NCBI RefSeq assembly: GCF_900547735.1
Contig: NZ_URHZ01000008.1
Coordinates: 1-64,000 of the forward strand
DNA length: 64,000 nt
Reading direction: 5' to 3'
Origin: an uncultured Clostridium sp.
GTDB taxonomy: Bacteria > Bacillota > Clostridia > Lachnospirales > Lachnospiraceae
A program made the translations under genes and the position numbers. This document shows, piece by piece, positions 43,710 to 51,175 of this stretch. Numbering within the stretch: the stretch's first letter is position 1; each line of letters starts with the position of its first letter. Below the pieces are notes generated by a model. The model had not been told where the DNA came from. It searched no databases and saw only the letters and a list, made by a program, of their open reading frames with translations.

Positions 43710-43722
43710 TTCAGTTCCTTTC

Positions 43723-43749
43723 TCATCTTAAACGGATAGAATAAATCAT
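43723..43749 (-). CDS. Leader peptide MIYSIRLR
   Basis: An 8-codon frame, M-I-Y-S-I-R-L-R then TGA, with GGGAGG 6-7 bases before the ATG, which is much stronger than chance for so short a frame. Its end, R-L-R, fits the +X+ motif known from macrolide-dependent ribosome arrest in leader peptides of erm, msr and mef-type resistance genes (for example those ending in MRLR or MRLK). It lies upstream of attenuator hairpins and a macrolide-efflux-like MFS gene. Infer drug-induced stalling that prevents terminator formation. Confidence 0.75.
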   Translation of the reverse strand: MIYSIRLR

Positions 43750-43813
43750 TATATACCTCCCTCTGTCAAAACTGTGTCCAGTATATCAGAGTCTCTGTTC
43801 CTTGTCAATCCTG

Positions 43814-44431
43814 TTACTTTCCCAATTCCGATTCCCGATACGCCTCTAATTCCTCATCCCACAGTGTATAGTCCCGCTCAAACAATTCCTCGCATATCTG
43901 CGGTTTTAAATCTTCCCATTGCATCTTCTCAAGCAGCTTCTGCCGGACGAATTTCTTGCTCTTCCGTTTATAGGCGGGCAGATGGTTGGCTGCAAGCAGA
44001 TTCTGTAGTTCCGGGCGCCAGAGGAGTGTAATCTGATGCTCCTTCTTCATTTTCGGATTGGGTGACGCGGCTTTTTTCTCGCTGATGACAATCTCACCCC
44101 CCATTGCCTCCACCACGAGAATCCCCCACCAGGCCGGAATGTGTTCTTCCACATGTTTTACATGGGATTTGCCGATGACCACATAATTTTCGTCACAGAA
44201 TTTGTCGTAATCCCGGATCTGTCTCTTCAGGCGCTCATATGTATCGGCATCACTCTTAATCTCCAGGCCAATCAGACGGTTCTCCGTCAGCATAATAATA
44301 TCGGCCCTGGATCTCCCCATTATCTTTTCTTCAAACATCCTGGTCTTTCCAAAACGCTCCTCCAGATAATCAAAAAGCGGTTCGCGGATATCTCTGTCAT
44401 AGAGCACTGCATTTATTGTCTCTGTTTCCAT
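43814..44431 (-). CDS. sce7726-family protein (PD-(D/E)XK nuclease-like)
   Basis: A 205-residue protein from ATG 44431. RADIIMLTENRLIGLEIKSDADTYERL shows a D...ExK core (D in RADII, LEIKSD) typical of restriction-type nuclease folds in the sce7726 group. Then comes CDENYVVIGKSHVKHVEEHIPAWWGIL, also typical. Family members occur in phages and genomes and are of unknown function; a DNA repair or defence role is possible. AAGGA lies about 10 bases before the start. A GC-rich hairpin (44505-44538) lies upstream. Confidence 0.8.
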   Translation of the reverse strand: METETINAVLYDRDIREPLFDYLEERFGKTRMFEEKIMGRSRADIIMLTENRLIGLEIKSDADTYERLKRQIRDYDKFCDENYVVIGKSHVKHVEEHIPAWWGILVVEAMGGEIVISEKKAASPNPKMKKEHQITLLWRPELQNLLAANHLPAYKRKSKKFVRQKLLEKMQWEDLKPQICEELFERDYTLWDEELEAYRESELGK

Positions 44432-44595
44432 ACTGATTATTTCCTTCAATGATCGGCGTACTTTGCCCCGATGCAAAAGGGGCAGCCTGTCTGTTTCAAT
44501 ATCCGGCGGGAGCAGTCCGTCGGTCCCTCGCTCCCGCCGCCGATCTCGAGTATAACAAACCTGTTTTCAATCGTCAATCCGTGTGAACAGAAACA

Positions 44596-45534
44596 TCAAT
44601 CGTGCAATTTGTATTCTTCCCCATTTATAACAACCGCCTCCATCTCACCTGAATCCAGCGCCGATGAAAATTCGATTGTCATCCTGCTTCCCTCCCCGTC
44701 CGACCATGAAAATGAAATCCCCGAAACGATGTCATTCTCATCCGTGCCGTTCACTTTATCATAGAGCCGCAGTACACGGCCGTCTTTCATCTTCAGCAGG
44801 ATTTCCTCCGCCGGGCAGTCCTCCAGTTCGGAAATAGAATTGTCCATGTACAGGGTAAGGCCCATGCCGGAAATTTTTGCTTCCAGGCATTCCGGTATTT
44901 TTATGTCATCCAATGCAATTTCACGGATGGCCGACGGCCCTCCAATCACAAATTCTCCTATCGTTTCCGAACTGTAAATCCCCTTTTCCCTGTCCCAGAC
45001 GAAAAGATTGGCTGATGAACTCAGTTCCCCGGACTCTCTCAGATTCATTCTGACGGAAACCTCCACGGAACCATCTTCCCTGTCTTTCAGTTTTGTCTCT
45101 GATGATTCGGCCGATAATGTCCCAAATGTAATCTGCCTGAGCAGGCCGTCGCCGTCAATTGCACTTCCATCCAGGGAAGACACCCCGAATTTTGCCAGCA
45201 GGATCCTCTCGGTATAGCTGTAGCCCTCAAACACAATTTCCATGTTTTTATAGGTGATCTTCTGATCGGATACCAGTACGTATGTATTGTTGATTTCTTC
45301 CGTCACCGGGTCACCGCCGTTGTCAAAGAAAGAGCGGAAAAAGCGGATTGGGCCTTCACCCGTCATGGCATAGGCTGCCGTTGCCGCAAACATCATAATC
45401 GCCGTTGCCGCAATACACGCCAGGATTGGTTTGCGAAGTTTCCTGTGCTGCCTCCGCCCTTCCGGCTGCATCTGCCCCGCATTCGAAGCATGCAGCTTTG
45501 AAAACGTTTCCTTGTATAAGTCACTGTTCTTCAT
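44596..45534 (-). CDS. Membrane anti-sigma factor-like protein (DUF4179 type)
   Basis: A 312-residue protein with a cytoplasmic N-terminus of about 35 residues, one membrane segment (about 36-56; ACIAATAIMMFAATAAYAM) and an extracellular beta-rich domain. It overlaps the ECF sigma factor gene by 14 bases and is translated after it, the usual layout of sigma/anti-sigma pairs. DUF4179-like proteins are common partners of such sigma factors. The signal sensed is unknown. Confidence 0.8.
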   Translation of the reverse strand: MKNSDLYKETFSKLHASNAGQMQPEGRRQHRKLRKPILACIAATAIMMFAATAAYAMTGEGPIRFFRSFFDNGGDPVTEEINNTYVLVSDQKITYKNMEIVFEGYSYTERILLAKFGVSSLDGSAIDGDGLLRQITFGTLSAESSETKLKDREDGSVEVSVRMNLRESGELSSSANLFVWDREKGIYSSETIGEFVIGGPSAIREIALDDIKIPECLEAKISGMGLTLYMDNSISELEDCPAEEILLKMKDGRVLRLYDKVNGTDENDIVSGISFSWSDGEGSRMTIEFSSALDSGEMEAVVINGEEYKLHD

Positions 45535-46006
45535 CCCACACCTCCTGTAATTTTTCTTTCAGCATCTTTCTTGCCCTCAAAAGCCTCGTGCTCACCGCTG
45601 TTTCCCTGATTTTAAGAATCTGCGCAATCTCCCTGATTGAGTAGTCCTCATAATAATAGAGATGCACAACAATGCGGTAGTTTTTGGACAGAGACATTAC
45701 GGCCGTAAAAAGTTCGCTCTGTTCCTTATCCTCAAATTGCAGCGTGTCCGCATACTCTTCCAGGTTCTGGCACCTGCTCCGCCACGGCGAAAATAAAAGT
45801 TTCTTGCACTCATTGACAGCAACCCGGATTAACCAGTTTCTCCTGTGTTCCTCCGATTCAAAAATCTTTTCGCTGCAGTAATACTTCATCAGCACATTCT
45901 GTGTGATATCATCGGCATCATAGCTGTTTTTCAGGTAATTATATGCAATTGCAAAAATACGATCCCGATACCGATTTGCCGCCTCTATCATGTCTTTTTC
46001 CAACAT
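45521..46006 (-). CDS. ECF-type RNA polymerase sigma factor
   Basis: A sigma-70 family ECF factor with region 2 (YNYLKNSYDADDITQNVLMKYY) and region 4 (YYYEDYSIREIAQILKIRETAVSTRLLRARKML, key part SIREIAQILKIRE). The start is uncertain: ATG 46006 (AAGGAG 12 bases upstream) gives 161 residues and fits ECF length; ATG 46060 or GTG 46081 would add 18-25 residues without a better ribosome site. It overlaps its anti-sigma gene. Bases 46082-46218 hold no gene. Confidence 0.85.
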   Translation of the reverse strand: MLEKDMIEAANRYRDRIFAIAYNYLKNSYDADDITQNVLMKYYCSEKIFESEEHRRNWLIRVAVNECKKLLFSPWRSRCQNLEEYADTLQFEDKEQSELFTAVMSLSKNYRIVVHLYYYEDYSIREIAQILKIRETAVSTRLLRARKMLKEKLQEVWDEEQ

Positions 46007-46218
46007 ATCCGTGACGTTCTCCTTTGTTTTTATCGTGTCTAAACACTCATTACGGTTCATTCCGTACCCGGTAACAAACACGCTTCACTTATAATACCTT
46101 TCAGGAAGGCAAAATATCACATCGCGGAATAATGGCTGTGAATCGTAACAGCGTGTTACATAAAAACTGTTGGCGGTAATGCCGCAATCCGCAGCCCGCC
46201 AACAGCTTAAATGACTCT

Positions 46219-46347
46219 CTATTCACCGAAAAGCTCACCATCCAAACCGGTCAGTTCACTGAACGGAATTTCAAATGTAATGTAATCTCCTATGGAATGG
46301 GGAACCCCTAAAACAAAACCAAGCGTTCTTTCCCTGCTTGATAACTC
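46219..46347 (-). pseudogene. In-frame coding remnant after the TAG of the 320-residue gene
   Basis: Directly after the TAG at 46348-46350 the same frame stays open for 42 codons and reads like protein: RERTLGFVLGVPHSIGD, then YITFEIPFSELTGLDGELFGE, ending in TAG at 46219-46221. No start codon or ribosome site was found. Either the upstream gene once ended here and gained a stop, or this is the tail of a lost gene. Confidence 0.35.
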
Positions 46348-47310
46348 CTACCGGCAGAACAGAATAATATATTCCGTACCGTACATCTCCCTGTATTCTT
46401 CCGGCAGTTTCTCAAGATAAAAAACGGTCCCGCTTTCATATTCGTCAATTGTGTTATTCCGCATCCCGTTAACCAATACCGGAACCGAGTTTGTCCCGTC
46501 GGTGAGAATGCCGCTTAAGGATCCTTTCTCATCACCGGCTATGGAATGCATGTTTCCCCGAACACGGTAACGATTGGTATTCTTGCTTAATGACTTCCGG
46601 TCCACCGTGACCGCCATCAGTTCCGAAAGAGAGATGTCGGTCAGGCCATCCATGTTCTCATAAATTTTACATTTCATCTCGTAGGGACTCATTTGCATGG
46701 TAAACTGGCTGTTGCTCCGCATTCCCTCCGGAAGAGATTCGTTCGCCGCCAGACAGTCATACGGACAGTTGTACCCGTTTATTCTCTTAAACCAGTAGCG
46801 GCTCCGAATCTGATTCGAATCTTTTTTAATTACCTCCGAGACACCGCGTCCCACCTCCTCCGGGAATTCTCCCGGATCTCCGCTTAAAAGACAGCAGGCA
46901 AACCGGACCATACGCTCCACCTCTCCCGTGTCAAAGTCTTTGCGGTTCTTCGTTTCGTATCTTATATATCCCACGGCATTGCCGTCAATGTACTGAAAGC
47001 TCATATCCTTATAGGCAGAATAAGCGCTTTCCTTTAAAGTTACGGTAACTCCGTGATCTTCATAGCTCAGCTCACATCCTTCCAGACCGTTGTCCCATTT
47101 GCCGTACAGGCTTGTGACCGCGTTTTTCAGTTCAACGGCGCTGCCGTAGACCGGTTTCTGTCCGTCCGTATGCAACTCTTCCGTCTCCCCGCAGTAAACC
47201 GTCATTCCCATCCCCAATATCAGTAAAAGGCAGATGAGCGGAAAAAGGCAGTAACGTAGTTCCCTGCCATGTCTGGCCGTATCATCCCGTTTTAACTCTC
47301 CCATACTCAC
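46348..47310 (-). CDS. Membrane-anchored protein of unknown function
   Basis: A 320-residue protein with a short charged start, one hydrophobic anchor (about 18-37, YCLFPLICLLLILGMGMTV) and an extracellular domain. The C-terminal about 80 residues resemble an OB-type barrel (RVRGNMHSIAGDEKGSLSG and SVPVLVNGM). It overlaps the previous gene by 4 bases and ends the five-gene operon with a two-component system. I recognise no family. The frame continues past the TAG (see 46219-46347). Confidence 0.75.
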   Translation of the reverse strand: MSMGELKRDDTARHGRELRYCLFPLICLLLILGMGMTVYCGETEELHTDGQKPVYGSAVELKNAVTSLYGKWDNGLEGCELSYEDHGVTVTLKESAYSAYKDMSFQYIDGNAVGYIRYETKNRKDFDTGEVERMVRFACCLLSGDPGEFPEEVGRGVSEVIKKDSNQIRSRYWFKRINGYNCPYDCLAANESLPEGMRSNSQFTMQMSPYEMKCKIYENMDGLTDISLSELMAVTVDRKSLSKNTNRYRVRGNMHSIAGDEKGSLSGILTDGTNSVPVLVNGMRNNTIDEYESGTVFYLEKLPEEYREMYGTEYIILFCR

Positions 47311-49025
47311 TCCTCCCTGCGCTCTACCGCCTTTTCGATCATCTCTTCAAAGACTCCGCTGTCGTCTAAATCACAAAGATACCCCCGCTGCCCCGTCACT
47401 TCCATGGTGATGGGCAGCCCGTTAATATCGGCGGATACACCGGCGTCGCCGCTGCTGCCGACCGCAAGCCGGTTGTCGAGAACCAGCAGTACGAGGCGGC
47501 TTTTTCCCTCTTCCAGACCATGATACAGTTCATATCTTCTCTCATGGCCGCCTGATTTTACTCTGATATACAGAAACTCTTTGATCATTATGGATGCCGG
47601 AACCGCCTGAATGGAGACCGCATCTCCCAAATCCATTGGAACCGTTTTCCCCAGCGCCATATTCCTGATCCCCCGGCGGACAGGCTCTGCCTCCTCCGAA
47701 TTCATCCATCTTTGTGTGATTTCAGGTTCGTCTTTTCCGTCCTCATACTCACACCGGACTGCCACGGCGTCATCCCAGGGCATCCACGCAACTTCCTCAA
47801 GGATCCGGTTCCCCTCCGATTCCCGTCCCGGATCGATGATCTGGTAGGACAGAATCCGGCAGCCCTCCTCCATTACCCGCAGCTTCAGTCTCTGGTAATT
47901 GGTCACGGGGGAAATATCCTCCCTGTACTCTATTTCAAGCAGAACCATACCGTTGTCCAGGAGTTCCCTGTTGACCAGCTCCATGCCGTCCGGGCTGTAG
48001 AGCTTCATGCCGGAGATTTCCTCTTCGGTAAATACAATGGAATCGCTTGACCAGTCCTCCTGCTCATACGCCGAGGTGTCATTTTTTCCGTAGGGATAAC
48101 TGTATTCGTGAACCGTATTCCTGTAATTCTCATCACTGCCCAGATACTCCCATATCCTGCTTCCCACCTGCCTGTCGGTAAAGCGGTACCGTTTTTTCTC
48201 TCTGACATGCGCCGCCTCCCACTCCGGCTCCTCCAGGGTACCCAGATAAAAATACAGATAATCCTCTGCTCCCAGTTCCCCGGGCGACAGAAAGCCGCTT
48301 CTGGCCGTGTCCGAATTTAAACAGGCCGCGGACGCCATTGTAAAAAGCCGGAAGATTTCCCCGTTGTCCGCCTCCTCGATAAATGCCTGCCCGTACTCCC
48401 TGTTTTTTACGGTCAAGGGTTCATTGCCCTCCCAGTCATACGGCGCCTCATTCGTAAACCGGGTCAGATACCAGTTTCCGTTGGATGCCTGAATAACCCC
48501 CAGCCAGATATCCCGGTACATGTCATCCTCCGTCTCTTTGGAACCTTCATGATAACTGTAATCCCTGCGGGTTACTTTCCGGTGGCCTCTGGACTTAAAA
48601 AGTATCTCACCGCTGTCCTGCCATATCACCTTTACCGGTTCGGCAAATTCAAAATTATGTAAACTATCCCAGGCCGATTCCACCATTTTGTCATACCCGG
48701 AACGGGCCCCCAGCGCGTCCATAAGCTGGTTATACCGATAAATCCGGCGGACCTCCTCCGGTTCCTGTGAGGTTCCCTTGCCTGTCTTTTCGATAAAATG
48801 GTACAGGCTCACCTTTTTCGGATATTTTCCGTCACCGCTGTTCAGTTCCTCAATGCACTTTAGGGCGGCCGATTCCGGTGTTTCCAGATATCCGTCGTAT
48901 TTGTGGAAATTGTAATCATCCAGCCTGTGAAAACCTGCTGTGGCAAGTACCACAAATGCCGCGATAAGCGCATAAATATAAACCCAGGTCCGCCTGCCGA
49001 TTTTGACTTCTTCGCTGTAAAACAC
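47307..49025 (-). CDS. Large membrane-anchored extracellular protein of unknown function
   Basis: A 572-residue protein with one N-terminal anchor (about 13-31, WVYIYALIAAFVVLATAGF) and a long soluble part rich in aromatic and acidic residues, including two regions starting near residues 130 and 390 that could be NTF2- or beta-type domains. I recognise no family. It lies 72 bases after the histidine kinase gene and overlaps the next gene by 4 bases. It probably works outside the membrane with the two-component system. Confidence 0.75.
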   Translation of the reverse strand: MFYSEEVKIGRRTWVYIYALIAAFVVLATAGFHRLDDYNFHKYDGYLETPESAALKCIEELNSGDGKYPKKVSLYHFIEKTGKGTSQEPEEVRRIYRYNQLMDALGARSGYDKMVESAWDSLHNFEFAEPVKVIWQDSGEILFKSRGHRKVTRRDYSYHEGSKETEDDMYRDIWLGVIQASNGNWYLTRFTNEAPYDWEGNEPLTVKNREYGQAFIEEADNGEIFRLFTMASAACLNSDTARSGFLSPGELGAEDYLYFYLGTLEEPEWEAAHVREKKRYRFTDRQVGSRIWEYLGSDENYRNTVHEYSYPYGKNDTSAYEQEDWSSDSIVFTEEEISGMKLYSPDGMELVNRELLDNGMVLLEIEYREDISPVTNYQRLKLRVMEEGCRILSYQIIDPGRESEGNRILEEVAWMPWDDAVAVRCEYEDGKDEPEITQRWMNSEEAEPVRRGIRNMALGKTVPMDLGDAVSIQAVPASIMIKEFLYIRVKSGGHERRYELYHGLEEGKSRLVLLVLDNRLAVGSSGDAGVSADINGLPITMEVTGQRGYLCDLDDSGVFEEMIEKAVERREE

Positions 49026-49097
49026 CGGTTTGCCGCCTCCCCCTGCCCGTAAGTACGTTTTTTCTTCAAAGCCTGTCCGCTATAATCTCTGCTTCAA

Positions 49098-50426
49098 TTA
49101 TATGTCATTTTCACCATTTTTGAAATACGTAACTTGGTTCAGAACCGGAAGTTCCAGCACAAAGGTGCTTCCGCCTCCGGCCGTATCCTTCACGGTCAGC
49201 TTTCCCTGGTGAAGCCTGACAAGCTCCGTGGCAATACTCAGCCCCAGCCCATAATGCGTCTTGTCATTCCTGGACTTATCGGCGCGGTAGAAACGGTCGA
49301 ATATCCTTTTTTTATCTTCATCCGAAATACCGCATCCATGGTCTTCCACTTCGATAGAAACATGCTTCTGGTCCGACCGGGCGGTGACGGATACCGCGCT
49401 GCCCTCCGGCGAATAGCTGGACGCATTATCCGTCAGAATCATCAGAATCTGTTCCATGCGCTGCCGGTCCCCGGAAAATACGGGCAGCTCTTCCTCCGGC
49501 AGCCTCAGTTCAAACGGCTGTCTCTTTTTCCGGCACAGCTCCGACAGGGAATCATAAAGCGAGATAAGAAATGTATCCACGCTCAGAGGCACCATCTTCA
49601 TTGTCCATGTACTTGCATCCGCCAGGGCCAGTTGAAGCATATCGTCGATGAGCACGGTCATACGCTCCCCTTCCTTCTCTATCCCAGGAAGAAACTGCTT
49701 CGCCTTCCTCTCATCCATGGAAACGGCATGAATTCCCGCCCGTATAACGGTCAGCGGCGCACGCAGTTCATGGGACGCCGCGGCGATAAACTCGCTCTGC
49801 CTTTTCAGACCTGTTTCCAGAGGCTTTAAACTTCGGTCCACAAATGTCCGGCAGATTAAAAACAGGATAACAAGCCCCATGAGATTGACGGTTGAATACA
49901 GCAAAATAGAACGCCGGTAAAACTGTCTTTCATCGGTCAATGACTTCAGGACAAGAATCTTCTGCTCCTTTCCGGATTGCTTTTTCAGGTAAATACTCCC
50001 GTAATAATGCTCTCCTTTTTCGCCATAAATAGAATAAACCGGACTCTTCACCTCTCCCTGGCCAATTTTAAGTGAATTCCCGGGGAATCCGTCCTGTTCT
50101 GCAAAAAGCTCAAGCTTTTCAAGCAGTTTTTCCCTCCCGGTAGGCGGTGTCCAGGCGCCTTTAAACGACAGGGGGACAGCGTTACTATAAATAGAAATGA
50201 TAAGATTCCCGTTTATTTCACTTTCAGACAGCCAGGCATGGGTAATTTTACTGCTGTCTTTGACAGCGTCCACCACATTTCCAAATGACGCCTGATACCC
50301 TCTGATATTATTATTTTCATACTGCTTAAACGATAAAAATAACAGTCCCGCTACAATTACGGTCAGCAAAAGTCCGGTAGCCAGTACATAGGCGACAATG
50401 AGTTTTTTTCTTAACTGCTTTACCAT
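49098..50426 (-). CDS. Sensor histidine kinase
   Basis: A 442-residue kinase with membrane segments at about 9-29 and 175-195 flanking an extracellular sensor loop of about 145 residues. The H-box is AASHELRAPLTVIRAG, and N (NASSYS), G1 (DHGCGI), F and G2 (GLGLSIATELVRLH) boxes are present. No HAMP is obvious. It is encoded 54 bases after its response regulator. The leader carries the dispersed motif at 50441-50459. Confidence 0.93.
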   Translation of the reverse strand: MVKQLRKKLIVAYVLATGLLLTVIVAGLLFLSFKQYENNNIRGYQASFGNVVDAVKDSSKITHAWLSESEINGNLIISIYSNAVPLSFKGAWTPPTGREKLLEKLELFAEQDGFPGNSLKIGQGEVKSPVYSIYGEKGEHYYGSIYLKKQSGKEQKILVLKSLTDERQFYRRSILLYSTVNLMGLVILFLICRTFVDRSLKPLETGLKRQSEFIAAASHELRAPLTVIRAGIHAVSMDERKAKQFLPGIEKEGERMTVLIDDMLQLALADASTWTMKMVPLSVDTFLISLYDSLSELCRKKRQPFELRLPEEELPVFSGDRQRMEQILMILTDNASSYSPEGSAVSVTARSDQKHVSIEVEDHGCGISDEDKKRIFDRFYRADKSRNDKTHYGLGLSIATELVRLHQGKLTVKDTAGGGSTFVLELPVLNQVTYFKNGENDI

Positions 50427-50440
50427 GACCGCATCCCTTT

Positions 50441-50459
50441 CTTTCCCGCTTCGCGGAAT
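50441..50459 (-). repeat. Short dispersed motif (copy 2) in the histidine kinase leader
   Basis: ATTCCGCGAAGCGGGAAAG on the minus strand differs by one base from 40844-40862. It lies just upstream of the kinase ribosome site, the same relative place as copy 1. Confidence 0.5.
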
Positions 50460-50480
50460 ACATCCCGAATGAACAGTATC

Positions 50481-51152
50481 CTACTCCTTAAGGGAATATC
50501 CAACCGACCTGACCGTCCTGATAGTTACACCGCTCCCCACCTGCTTAAGCCTTCTCCTGAGAAAATAAATATAATTATCGAGATTTCCTTCTTCCACCGC
50601 GCTGTCCAATCCCCATACGCGGTTTAACAGCAGCTCCCTTGTCAGTATCTGCCCCTTGTTTCTGATTAAAAATTCCAGTAGATCCATCTCCTTTTTGGAG
50701 AGTTCCACCTTTTTTTCGCCCTTTGATAAGACCCGGTTGGAGAGATTTAATACTAGATCTCCGAACTCAAGCTGCTTGTTAAGCTCCATTTTAACCGGGC
50801 GCCGTTCCAGTGCGCGGATTCTGGCAAACAGCTCCTCGGGCGCAAAGGGTTTAACAAGATAATCATCCGCTCCCGCGTCCAGTCCGTCCACCCTGTCTTC
50901 CAGCGTTCCGAGGGCCGTCACCATAATAACGGGAGTGGTAATCCCCTGTTTTCTCATGAGCTGCAGTATCTGTATTCCGTCCATCCCCGGCAGCATCCGG
51001 TCCAGAATCACCACATTATATACCTGCCTGTTCAGATAATAAAATGCATCCTGGCTGTTTTGGCAGATGTCGGCCAGGTATCCTTTTTCTTCAAACCAGA
51101 ATCCCATGAATCTGCACAGTTCCAAATCATCTTCAACCAGTAAAATCCTCAC
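50481..51152 (-). CDS. OmpR/PhoB-family response regulator
   Basis: A 223-residue regulator with receiver domain (phospho-acceptor D in VVILDRMLPGMDG; K in DYLVKPF) and winged-helix output domain (KKEMDLLEFLIRNKGQILTRE; TIRTVRSVGYSLKE). The start is GTG 51152 with AAAGGAG 9 bases upstream. It lies between the large lipoprotein gene and the kinase gene in one operon. Confidence 0.94.
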   Translation of the reverse strand: MRILLVEDDLELCRFMGFWFEEKGYLADICQNSQDAFYYLNRQVYNVVILDRMLPGMDGIQILQLMRKQGITTPVIMVTALGTLEDRVDGLDAGADDYLVKPFAPEELFARIRALERRPVKMELNKQLEFGDLVLNLSNRVLSKGEKKVELSKKEMDLLEFLIRNKGQILTRELLLNRVWGLDSAVEEGNLDNYIYFLRRRLKQVGSGVTIRTVRSVGYSLKE

Positions 51153-51175
51153 GGCATTTTTCTCCTTTCCGTGCC

